Assembly (NCBI GenBank): GCA_020058145.1
Contig: JAGVEP010000450.1
Location: 1 to 5,307 of the forward strand
Direction of reading: 5' to 3'
Length of the DNA stretch: 5,307 nucleotides
Origin: Phycisphaerae bacterium
GTDB lineage: Bacteria; Planctomycetota; Phycisphaerae; UBA1845; Fen-1342
Below, in pieces: positions 1 through 5,307 of the stretch. The translations under genes were made by a program, and so were the position numbers. Each line of letters begins with the position of its first letter. Position 1 is the first letter of the stretch. The notes beneath the pieces were generated by a model, which saw only the letters and a list, made by a program, of their open reading frames with translations, was not told the DNA's origin and did not search any database.

Positions 1-2344
1 GCCAGCGCCAGAACTTCAAACTGACGTTCGTCAGGTTGCTGCAATTGATGGCGGTGGTCGTCAGGTGGTACTCGGGGATGCTGTTGGCATAATCACCGGA
101 CAGGTTGTAGCCATAGACGTTGGTGCCGGTGTGCCCGTTGTTGGGATCGTGCGCGCCATACGCACCGCCGCCGCCGGTGGGATGACCCCAGGCCCACTGC
201 CCGCCGGAGATGGTCCAACCGGGGTTGGTGTCCAGGGGCCAGGAGTACTGCAGTGTCGGCACGCCGATGGTCAGCACCACCGGCCGCGTCGTGTCGCCAT
301 CATGGTTGTAGTTGTTGACAAATGTCAGCGTATCGCTGTGGGGACCATTGCCGAGGCCATTCGCAAAGCCGTTGATCGCCACCGTGACCGCCACTTGTCC
401 ACCAGCCGGGATCGTGCCCGTGCCGCCCGTGAGCGTCAGCCAGTTGGCCGTCTTCGTCACCGTATACGGAATGTCCCAGGTGTCGAAGTTCTTCAGCGTG
501 TACGTCACGCTGCTGGGCGTGAATGGCCCGCCGTGCGGACCCGAGGAGCTGAAGGTCCCGCCGGGCAACGCCTGCATCCCGTGCGGGGGCACATCGGGGC
601 CGCCAAAGGGAAACGACGGGTCGCCGAGAATGTTGTACATCTCGAAGTAGCGTCGCGTGCTGCCGCCGGAGCCGAAGTGCGCCAGGTAGCGCATCTTCGT
701 ATCGATGACCACCGGTCCGACGCGCGTGGGCTGCGGGGAATTCGCGTCGAAAATGGCGTCGAAGAGCACTTTCTGGAGAATGTCATCCTCGGTCCAGTAG
801 CTCGTGACCGATGAGCCAAACGCGATGGCGGCGCCCTTATTCACCGCGCGCGACCACGTCTCCATGAAACACTCGGCGGTGGTGTACTTCCCTGTCAGGC
901 ACGAGAAGCTGCACACGAAGGCATACATGTTCTGGTTGGTCAGGCCATTTACGTCGGCTGGGTAGAACACCGGGCCATCCGCCCAATAGGTTTCCGCGCC
1001 GTGCCCACTGTAAATGCCGAAGAAACGGCCGTTATTAAACGAATTGCGGACCTGCTGCGTCGTCGCATTGTAGGTATGGCAATAGAGTTTGTCCGAGGTG
1101 TACCCCAGGGGCGTCATGTAGTGGTCGATGCACCAGTTGTGGGTACCTTCGCTGACCGTGTAGTTGTCGCTGGACGCCATGAACACAGCCCGCATGAGAT
1201 AGCCGGGATCGGCCAGCGGACCGGTCTCGTAGTAGAGAGTCTTGTCCACGACGTAGCCGAGTTGTGTGGCGTTGGCGACGGCGAAGCGCCCGATCGGTAT
1301 GTCCGGATACCAGTCGCTCGTACCGTCCATGCAGGCGTATTGCAGGTCGGTCGCCGGGCTGTCGGATCCCAGTCCCACCCAGTGCGGGATCGTGTCGGTG
1401 TCACCGACCAGCAGAATAAAGTCCGGCCGGGTGCCCGGATTGTTCCATAGTCCTTGAATGTAGGTCTTGATTTGCGCGTTGGTGGTGCCTGCGGTCACTG
1501 GGTGCGTCGTCACCGTGTAACCCTGCGACGTTTTTGCGCTCGCGAACGAGGCAATCGCACCCTCCATCGTGCTGGCCACGATGATGATGTACCTGCCCGT
1601 GCCGCGCTGCTCGGCCGGGAGAAGCTCGGGATTCAGCACCCCACCACTCAGCCCCGGCAGCGGTGAGAACACATCGTCAGGCACACGGCTGCCGGCAAAC
1701 CGGATCGTCGCCGTGATCTCAGGATAGAACGTCACCGTCTGCTGCGCCGCGTTGTAGGCTACCGGGCGGATTTCCAGCAGGCATAGCCGCTGGCCGCGAA
1801 TCAGTCCCAGTTCTTCCACGTATACGCGCTCGGCGGGCAGGGCCGCGTCGAGTGCGTATGCTTGCGGGTCAATCTGGAATACGGCATTCTCCACCGCACC
1901 CGGGATCTTCGGAACCGGCAGTTGCACCGGGTAGACGCTCAGCGGCTGCCCCACCGCCGCGCTGTCGAGCGTATACGCCTGGCCGACCTCGACACGCCAG
2001 GTGATCGCGGCCCCGTATGGCGCGATAAACAGCCGACGGATGACCGGCAGCGCCGGAGTGCCGATTTCCCCGAACGGGGCGGCGTCCGGCCACGACAATC
2101 GCACAAATTGTCCGTGGTCGTTTTGAACCGTCTCCAGGCTCAACCCCAGCGCCGCGGCGGTCACACGCAGCGTCTCCAGATCGGAGGCCGTGACATCGAT
2201 CACCGGCGCACTTTCCCCGGAAGCGGTTGCGGCGGTCAACCCGCCGGCCGGAGTAACGGCGTACCAATCCGCGGCGCTGGTCGCCGCAGGAACACACAGG
2301 ACCACCAGCAGGACGGTCGCCAGGGACCAGGACAGTTTCGACAT
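1..2344 (-). CDS. Secreted gingipain-like cysteine peptidase (family C25), C-terminus beyond window
   Basis: An open frame of 781 codons runs from the ATG at 2344 to the left edge without a stop. The start is fixed by AAAGGAG six bases upstream and a classic Sec signal peptide: MSK, hydrophobic core at about 8-18, likely cleavage after TSA at 24. Residues about 60-230 resemble the C25 propeptide (GTPALPV at 95-101; VTFYPEITATIRFAG near 215). The peptidase domain begins at RYIIIVAS (251-258), followed by DFILLVGD (308-315) and YPDIPIGRF (346-354). The probable catalytic pair is His448 in SGHGAETYWADG and Cys482 in SCLTGKY; Cys478 is a less likely nucleophile. The domain closes with YNILGDPSFPFG. 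Residues about 602-694 form a BACON/Ig-like beta module (WLTLTGGTGTIPAGG). From about 700 comes a jelly-roll-like, MAM/adhesion-type module (TAINCSNLTNVSLKFWRW). The family cleaves proteins outside the cell. Cleavage specificity and any C-terminal sorting tag cannot be read here. Family assignment is firm; the accessory-domain names are less so. Confidence 0.9.
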   Translation of the reverse strand, partial: MSKLSWSLATVLLVVLCVPAATSAADWYAVTPAGGLTAATASGESAPVIDVTASDLETLRVTAAALGLSLETVQNDHGQFVRLSWPDAAPFGEIGTPALPVIRRLFIAPYGAAITWRVEVGQAYTLDSAAVGQPLSVYPVQLPVPKIPGAVENAVFQIDPQAYALDAALPAERVYVEELGLIRGQRLCLLEIRPVAYNAAQQTVTFYPEITATIRFAGSRVPDDVFSPLPGLSGGVLNPELLPAEQRGTGRYIIIVASTMEGAIASFASAKTSQGYTVTTHPVTAGTTNAQIKTYIQGLWNNPGTRPDFILLVGDTDTIPHWVGLGSDSPATDLQYACMDGTSDWYPDIPIGRFAVANATQLGYVVDKTLYYETGPLADPGYLMRAVFMASSDNYTVSEGTHNWCIDHYMTPLGYTSDKLYCHTYNATTQQVRNSFNNGRFFGIYSGHGAETYWADGPVFYPADVNGLTNQNMYAFVCSFSCLTGKYTTAECFMETWSRAVNKGAAIAFGSSVTSYWTEDDILQKVLFDAIFDANSPQPTRVGPVVIDTKMRYLAHFGSGGSTRRYFEMYNILGDPSFPFGGPDVPPHGMQALPGGTFSSSGPHGGPFTPSSVTYTLKNFDTWDIPYTVTKTANWLTLTGGTGTIPAGGQVAVTVAINGFANGLGNGPHSDTLTFVNNYNHDGDTTRPVVLTIGVPTLQYSWPLDTNPGWTISGGQWAWGHPTGGGGAYGAHDPNNGHTGTNVYGYNLSGDYANSIPEYHLTTTAINCSNLTNVSLKFWRW

Positions 2345-2350
2345 CGATCG

Positions 2351-2357
2351 CTCCTTT
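2351..2357 (-). promoter_or_regulatory. Shine-Dalgarno site of the C25 peptidase gene
   Basis: The minus strand reads AAAGGAG, then six bases (CGATCG), then ATG at 2344. This near-consensus site at good spacing fixes the peptidase start and agrees with the signal peptide beginning there. Confidence 0.85.
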
Positions 2358-2383
2358 GCTCAAAATGCAGAAAATAGCCACAG

Positions 2384-2400
2384 ACCGGCGGGGAGCCGGT
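2384..2400 (-). promoter_or_regulatory. Leader hairpin with a competing upstream pairing partner
   Basis: The minus strand reads ACCGGC, loop TCCCC, GCCGGT: a perfect 6-bp GC-rich stem ending 26 bases upstream of the Shine-Dalgarno site. A second copy of the 5' arm lies just upstream (CAACCGGC at 2407-2414, repeating 2395-2402), so two segments could compete for the one downstream GCCGGT. No U-run follows directly, so it does not look like an intrinsic terminator. Confidence 0.4.
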
Positions 2401-2470
2401 TGATAGGCCGGTTGCGAACGTGATGCGCCAGCGCGCAAAGGCAGAAGCTCCGATCGCGCAAGACAGGGGA

Positions 2471-2493
2471 CCACGAAGCTGCGCACTTCGCGG
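2471..2493 (-). other. Eight-base-pair hairpin in the peptidase leader
   Basis: On the minus strand CCGCGAAG pairs with CTTCGTGG around a 7-nt loop, with one G-U pair. It lies about 80 nt after the predicted transcription start. The asymmetric G-U pair means the transcript from this strand can pair fully, while the opposite strand would have an A-C mismatch. That weakly favours function in the peptidase mRNA. Confidence 0.4.
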
Positions 2494-2571
2494 CAAGATC
2501 CACCGGGTAGCAGGCGATTGCGAACTGAGGCTTCCCTTGTTCCCTCGAGCCTGCGACACGTACGCGATCCG

Positions 2572-2631
2572 CCGGTATTATACCACAGACGACCCCCGCA
2601 GAATCAAGTACAGCGGTCAAAATACCGGTAT
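2572..2631. repeat. Paired palindromes sharing an ATACC/GGTAT half-site around the promoter
   Basis: GGTATTATACC (2574-2584) is an 11-bp palindrome that overlaps the -10 box. ATACCGGTAT (2622-2631) is a perfect 10-bp palindrome just upstream of the -35 box. They share the same half-sites in opposite order, and the direct repeat CCGGTAT occurs at 2572-2578 and 2625-2631, 53 bp apart (about five helical turns). The geometry would suit a dimeric regulator. No regulator gene is visible in the window, and chance palindromes of this length are possible. Confidence 0.3.
2577..2607 (-). promoter_or_regulatory. Extended -10 (sigma-70-type) promoter for the C25 peptidase gene
   Basis: The minus strand has a perfect TATAAT at 2582-2577, preceded directly by TGG (2585-2583), which gives the extended -10 motif TGnTATAAT. 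A moderate -35 box, TTGATT, lies at 2607-2602 with a 19-bp spacer, slightly long. It faces the peptidase gene and predicts a start near 2570. The consensus match stands out in this GC-rich sequence. Promoter rules for this organism are unknown, so this is sequence inference only. Confidence 0.6.
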
Positions 2632-2740
2632 ATCGATCGTAAGCTCGGCCGTACGCAGCGCTTGGCGACAGGCGCCCCCTGAGTCGAGTGCAAACTCCGT
2701 CTCCCGCGGGTAAGCTGAGCGGCACAAAGCCAGTCATTGC

Positions 2741-2746
2741 GAGAAG
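2741..2746 (+). promoter_or_regulatory. Weak Shine-Dalgarno site of the phosphatase gene
   Basis: GAGAAG lies six bases before the GTG at 2753. The reading frame opens only after a TAA at 2711-2713, and GTG 2753 is the only usable start before conserved residues. The next in-frame ATG is codon 36, so this modest site is the likely ribosome binding site. Confidence 0.45.
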
Positions 2747-2752
2747 CACATC

Positions 2753-3538
2753 GTGGACCAAAACGATCTCCAATCGATCCTCGATTTCGCCGTCGAGAGC
2801 GCTCAACTGGCCGGCAGTTTGACGCTCGGCTATTTCGAGCCCGGCATCGCGTACCAGATGAAGGCCGATAACACGCCGGTAACGGTCGCCGACCGCCTCG
2901 CCGAAGAGTTGTTGCGGAAACGCATCGCGGCGTCGTTTCCCGACCACGGCATCGTCGGCGAGGAGTTCGGCGAGCAGAGCGGGCGTGCCCCGGCGCGCTG
3001 GATCCTTGACCCAATCGACGGCACGATGTCCTTCATCAGCGGTGTGCCGCTCTACAGCGTGCTGGTGGGCTTCGAGTGGCAGGGCGAGATGCTGGCCGGC
3101 GTGATTCACTTGCCCGCCCTGCGTGAGACCGTCTATGCCGCCCGAGGTCTCGGCTGCCGTTGGAATGGCCGCCCGGCGCGCGTGTCCGACGTGCGCGAAC
3201 TCTCGCAAGCCCGCCTGCTGCTCACGTCGGCCAAGCTGATCGACGAATGCCAGCGCGGAGCCGCGTACGAGCGCCTCCGTGCGGCGTGCTACACGGACCG
3301 TGGTTGGTCCGACGCCTACGGATATGCCTTGCTCGCCACGGGCCGCGCGGAAGTGGTGCTCGACCCGCGCATGAGCCTCTGGGACAACGCCGCCCTCGTT
3401 CCGGTCGTCACGGAAGCCGGGGGCACGTTCACCGACTGGTCCGGCCGCCCGACGCACACGGCTTCCGAAGCGCTGGCGACGAACGGACACGTGTTCGACG
3501 CGGTGCTCCGGACGCTGCAAGCGGCGCCGCGACCGTAA
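2753..3538 (+). CDS. hisN: Inositol-monophosphatase family protein, probably histidinol-phosphatase (HisN type)
   Basis: This is a complete 261-residue protein with a GTG start. It carries all metal-binding signatures of the IMPase superfamily: Asp47 in VTVADRLAE, Glu70-Glu71 in GEEFGE, Asp86/Asp89 in WILDPIDGTMSF (83-94), and Asp211 in WDNAALVPVVTEAGG (210-224). These bind the Mg2+ ions that drive phosphate-monoester hydrolysis in the cytoplasm. The segment SFISGVPLYSVLVG after the DPIDGT motif, the ending EAGGTFTDWSG and the ~260-residue length are typical of HisN enzymes, which dephosphorylate L-histidinol phosphate in histidine synthesis. Met92 after DPIDGT is less usual than Lys or Arg. 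No other his gene is nearby, so myo-inositol-1-phosphatase or another sugar-phosphate phosphatase remains possible. It is transcribed divergently from the peptidase gene and converges on the pilus genes. Confidence 0.88.
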   Translation: MDQNDLQSILDFAVESAQLAGSLTLGYFEPGIAYQMKADNTPVTVADRLAEELLRKRIAASFPDHGIVGEEFGEQSGRAPARWILDPIDGTMSFISGVPLYSVLVGFEWQGEMLAGVIHLPALRETVYAARGLGCRWNGRPARVSDVRELSQARLLLTSAKLIDECQRGAAYERLRAACYTDRGWSDAYGYALLATGRAEVVLDPRMSLWDNAALVPVVTEAGGTFTDWSGRPTHTASEALATNGHVFDAVLRTLQAAPRP

Positions 3539-3561
3539 AGGCTTCGTGTCCGCTTATCCGA

Positions 3562-3573
3562 ACCGCGCGCGGT
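3562..3573. terminator. GC palindrome between convergent genes, possible weak bidirectional terminator
   Basis: ACCGCGCGCGGT is a perfect 12-base palindrome. It sits in the 36-base gap between the phosphatase stop (3536-3538) and the PilO-like stop (3575-3577). It could fold as a 4-bp stem with a CGCG loop. No T-run follows on either strand, so intrinsic termination is doubtful. It is reported because it is the only inverted repeat in this convergent gap. Confidence 0.25.
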
Positions 3574-3574
3574 G

Positions 3575-4747
3575 TTACGGCACGAAGGCTTCTTCCAGCG
3601 CTGCCACGACTTCCGGATGGCTGTCCGGGTTCACTTCCTCGCGGTCGCTGAATGTCCTGCCGAGCGGATAGAAGAAATTGTGTTCGCGGCCGTCGGGCTG
3701 GCGTGCCGCCACGACGAGCCCCCGCGGCAGAATCAGCAGCAGCGTTCCATCGTCGATTACGTCGTCCAGGAAGTACTTTTTCACCGGGGTGTCGGTGTTG
3801 CTCTTGTCCAGCACGTACGTCAACGGCTGACCGTTGAGCGCCGTCGTACACACCACAATCTGCTGATCGGCACCGACGCGCGTAGGCGCGAGCGGCGGCG
3901 GCGGGGGCGGCAGGGGAGCCTCGACATGCGACGGCGGCGCGGGTGCCGTCTCCGGGGGGGGCGTCACTACGATCTTCTCCTCCTTGCGGTACGGCATAAA
4001 CGGGTTGATCGTGAAGACGAGGTTGTAATCGGGCAGCTCGCGCAGCAACCGGCCATGTTCCAGCTCAGGGAGCGCCGCATCCGTGACCGGGTGCTCCATG
4101 TCCTTCATGCGCGGGAGCACCAGGGTCACCGCCGAGATATTGAGCTTCAATTCCGGGCCGTCCGGACCGAAGTTCGTGCCGGGGCCCCCCGCCGTCGCGG
4201 GCGCTGGCGGGTTCTTGCTCCGGCTGCTTTTCGGCGCGGTCGGACGCTCGCGTGGCAGCGTGTTCGCGTTGCTGATCACGTTCATGTCCGCCTGAATGCG
4301 GACCTTGTCGAGGCGCGCGAGATAATCGCGGCGATAGAAGTCGCACAGGAAGCCCACGATCTGGTTGAGTGTGCCGGTGGCATTGATGGTCAGCGGCACG
4401 CCGGTCGAGCCGTCCTTATAGCGGACGAACGTGCCCGGGCTGATCTTGGCCTGCGTCATCCCGTGCCGTTCGACGAGCAGTTGTTGCAGGTCCTCGCGGA
4501 AACGCTGCTGCGCTTCCTTCGGATCCTCAGAGAAAGTCCGTTTTGTGAGGCCGTACCACTTGTCCTCAACGCGGTCGAGCTGTTCCAGGCTGGCGTGCAG
4601 CCGCCGGGCGCGCTGGGCCTCGTCCGTGATGTCCTTGCGCACCGTGGTGAACGGTTCGAGCACAAACCAGCGTACCAGCATGACGAGCGCGAGGCCGCCG
4701 AGCGTACCCGCCACGCCGAACCCGAGGACTTTTTCGCGGCGCGTCAT
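3575..4747 (-). CDS. PilO-like inner-membrane alignment protein with fused PilP/GspC-like C-terminal domain
   Basis: This is a 390-residue bitopic membrane protein. Its short basic N-terminus (MTRREK) leads into one membrane segment (about 8-30), then a helical, charged coiled-coil-like stretch (34-65). Residues about 75-210 look like the PilO periplasmic ferredoxin-like fold (VPLTINATGTLNQIVGFLCDF at 117-137; LKLNISAVTLVLP at 200-212), interrupted by a Pro/Gly/Ser-rich insertion (about 164-197). Next come NPF (248-250), a proline-rich linker (262-289) and a small beta domain (about 293-365) with YFLDDVIDDGTLLLILPRGLVVAAR and a YPLG end, resembling PilP or the GspC HR domain. PilN, PilO and PilP link the pilus motor to the secretin. 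PilO alone is usually about 200 residues, so the extra half suggests a fusion. The start overlaps the PilN-like stop (ATGA) and has AAGGAG eight bases upstream. The PilO call rests on architecture and gene order; the PilP part is less certain. Confidence 0.75.
   Translation of the reverse strand: MTRREKVLGFGVAGTLGGLALVMLVRWFVLEPFTTVRKDITDEAQRARRLHASLEQLDRVEDKWYGLTKRTFSEDPKEAQQRFREDLQQLLVERHGMTQAKISPGTFVRYKDGSTGVPLTINATGTLNQIVGFLCDFYRRDYLARLDKVRIQADMNVISNANTLPRERPTAPKSSRSKNPPAPATAGGPGTNFGPDGPELKLNISAVTLVLPRMKDMEHPVTDAALPELEHGRLLRELPDYNLVFTINPFMPYRKEEKIVVTPPPETAPAPPSHVEAPLPPPPPPLAPTRVGADQQIVVCTTALNGQPLTYVLDKSNTDTPVKKYFLDDVIDDGTLLLILPRGLVVAARQPDGREHNFFYPLGRTFSDREEVNPDSHPEVVAALEEAFVP
3954..3961 (-). 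repeat. C8 homopolymer in the proline linker of the PilO-like gene
   Basis: Eight consecutive G on the plus strand (C8 in the coding strand) encode part of the TPPP at about residues 262-265. The tract sits at the junction between the PilO-like half and the PilP-like half. It could be a slippage hotspot or a place of sequencing error. Confidence 0.6.
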
Positions 4748-5307
4748 CGGCTCAGCTCCTTGAAGCGCTCCTTGCGGATCTTGGCACGCTTGGGCGCATC
4801 ATCGTGGAAAGCCAGGAGCTGGCGGAGCTGCACGCGAACGTCGGCCTTGCCCTTGAACCGCGCCCCGCCGCGCACGTCGTTCCACACACCCTGGGCCGCG
4901 TCGTACAGCCGCACGCCCTCGACCTCCACGGCGTTGAGCTTCTTGACCAGGTCGGTGGGCACCTGCCACTCGGTCGCGTAGACGTTGCGCAGCGTGAGCC
5001 CCGGCGTCCGGGAAACGGTGTCGAGCGTGAGTTCCTGCACCATGAGCTGTTCGGTCGGATGGCTGCCCAGCGTCTGCATCTGCTGGACCACGTTGAGCAA
5101 CTCGTCGGGCCAGATGGCCTCTTCGGCCCACTCTTGCACTTCCTCCGTGCGGTTTTGCACGGCCACCTTTTTCTCAAGCGCCGCGAGCAGTTTCTTGTTC
5201 TTGTTGCGGAGCTCGCCGCGCTGCGTCGTGAGCGCGTGGTACTGCTTGCCGAGCACGCCGCCGAGCGCGAGCAGCACGACCGCCGCCCCGAGCACCGCCA
5301 GTCGCGC
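4744..5307 (-). CDS. PilN-like type IV pilus inner-membrane protein, N-terminus beyond window
   Basis: The frame is open to the right edge (187 visible codons). A GTG at 5295 falls inside the membrane segment, so the true start is probably further upstream. Visible residues 3-20 are a hydrophobic membrane helix (LAVLGAAVVLLALGGVLG). A Lys/Glu/Gln-rich coiled coil follows (about 22-62), then a periplasmic alpha/beta domain (about 66-162) in the PilN order: WPDELLNVVQQMQTL, a strand-rich stretch with LTLRNVYATEW, a helix, and a final strand near KADVRVQL. The tail (172-187) is strongly basic. PilN bridges cytoplasmic PilM and periplasmic PilO/P, and the directly coupled PilO-like gene supports this. 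It could instead be GspL-like, or the C-terminal part of a PilM-PilN fusion, which the missing 5' end would decide. Sequence similarity in this family is low, so the call leans on topology and context. Confidence 0.65.
   Translation of the reverse strand, partial: ARLAVLGAAVVLLALGGVLGKQYHALTTQRGELRNKNKKLLAALEKKVAVQNRTEEVQEWAEEAIWPDELLNVVQQMQTLGSHPTEQLMVQELTLDTVSRTPGLTLRNVYATEWQVPTDLVKKLNAVEVEGVRLYDAAQGVWNDVRGGARFKGKADVRVQLRQLLAFHDDAPKRAKIRKERFKELSR
4756..4761 (-). promoter_or_regulatory. Shine-Dalgarno site of the PilO-like gene inside the PilN-like gene
   Basis: AAGGAG lies eight bases upstream of the ATG at 4747, inside the last codons of the PilN-like gene (encoding KEL). Together with the ATGA stop/start overlap (4744-4747), this indicates translational coupling and supports the chosen start. 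Confidence 0.75.

Larger units (their letters stand above)
2345..2570 (-). other. Predicted structured 5' leader of the C25 peptidase mRNA
   Basis: If transcription starts about seven bases after the -10 box, the peptidase mRNA has an untranslated leader of roughly 225 nt. By eye it can form several hairpins: an 8-bp stem with one G-U pair (2471-2493, CCGCGAAG/CTTCGTGG), a perfect 6-bp stem with a 5-nt loop (2384-2400), and a long-range 6-bp stem (2510-2515 with 2549-2554). I do not recognise a known riboswitch class in it. No convincing reading frame fills it on either strand. The structures are seen; any regulatory role is inference. Confidence 0.4.

Noticed and set aside
65..814. A 249-codon plus-strand open frame opposite the C25 gene, and shorter ones at 1001-1450 and 1862-2377
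   Set aside because: They are low-complexity Arg/Gly/Val-rich translations antisense to a continuous gene with signal peptide, propeptide and catalytic motifs.
2328..2344. Peptidase considered as a lipoprotein because of a Cys at residue 17 of the signal peptide
   Set aside because: The preceding residues are VVL, which lack the small residue at -1 needed for a lipobox. A signal peptidase I site (TSA) follows.
2384..2400. Hairpin considered as an intrinsic terminator or attenuator
   Set aside because: The bases after the stem on the minus strand are CTGTGGC, not a T-run. The short TTTT comes about 10 bases later, too far for a standard intrinsic terminator.
2345..2570. Leader considered as a cobalamin or cyclic-di-GMP riboswitch because of its GGGAA and GC-rich stems
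   Set aside because: The conserved core sequences of those classes are not present in the right order.
2420..2713. Possible 97-residue protein in the intergenic region, in frame with and upstream of the phosphatase
   Set aside because: It has no Shine-Dalgarno site and no family resemblance, and it spans the oppositely oriented promoter and palindromes. It ends in TAA, so it does not extend the phosphatase.
2360..3520. A 386-codon open frame on the minus strand opposite the phosphatase gene
   Set aside because: The phosphatase on the other strand has all family motifs. This frame also runs through the peptidase promoter and leader and has no recognisable features.
3572..4981. A 469-codon open frame on the plus strand opposite the PilO-like and PilN-like genes
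   Set aside because: It is rich in Arg/His/Ala/Gly with no domain pattern, and it is antisense to two genes with clear membrane topology, RBS and stop/start coupling. Long antisense frames are expected in GC-rich DNA.

Overview
The window is high-GC DNA with strong G/C preference at third codon positions. It has three transcription units, and four protein genes cover almost all of it. No species marker is present. A secreted gingipain-type (C25) peptidase with BACON-like and jelly-roll-like modules, beside a divergent type IV pilus/type II secretion inner-membrane cluster, suggests an environmental Gram-negative, plausibly a planctomycete or relative. That taxonomic guess is inference from gene content.

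Layout. (1) Positions 1-2344, minus strand: most of a large secreted cysteine peptidase of family C25, whose C-terminus lies beyond the left edge. (2) Positions 2345-2752: a 408-base divergent intergenic region. It carries a good extended -10 promoter reading toward the peptidase, a predicted ~225-nt leader with several hairpins, a strong Shine-Dalgarno sequence, and two palindromes that share a half-site around the promoter. I see no convincing promoter for the plus-strand gene. (3) Positions 2753-3538, plus strand: an inositol-monophosphatase-superfamily enzyme that looks most like HisN-type histidinol-phosphatase. (4) Positions 3575-5307, minus strand: two translationally coupled genes (4-base ATGA overlap) for PilN-like and PilO-like bitopic inner-membrane proteins. 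The PilN-like gene runs off the right edge. The PilO-like protein has an extra C-terminal proline-rich linker and a small beta domain resembling PilP/GspC, so it looks like a PilO-PilP fusion. The phosphatase gene and the pilus operon converge with only 36 bases between them.

How the genes work together. PilN, PilO and PilP normally form the inner-membrane alignment complex of a type IV pilus, and GspL/M/C do so in type II secretion. The C25 protein has a Sec signal peptide, so it reaches the periplasm and could be a substrate of such a machine, but nothing in the sequence proves the link. The phosphatase appears to be an unlinked housekeeping gene; no other histidine-biosynthesis gene is visible. 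I found no tRNA, rRNA, insertion sequence, CRISPR array or clear mobile-element boundary. The most unusual items are the PilO-PilP fusion with a C8 tract at its domain junction, and the structured promoter/leader of the peptidase gene.
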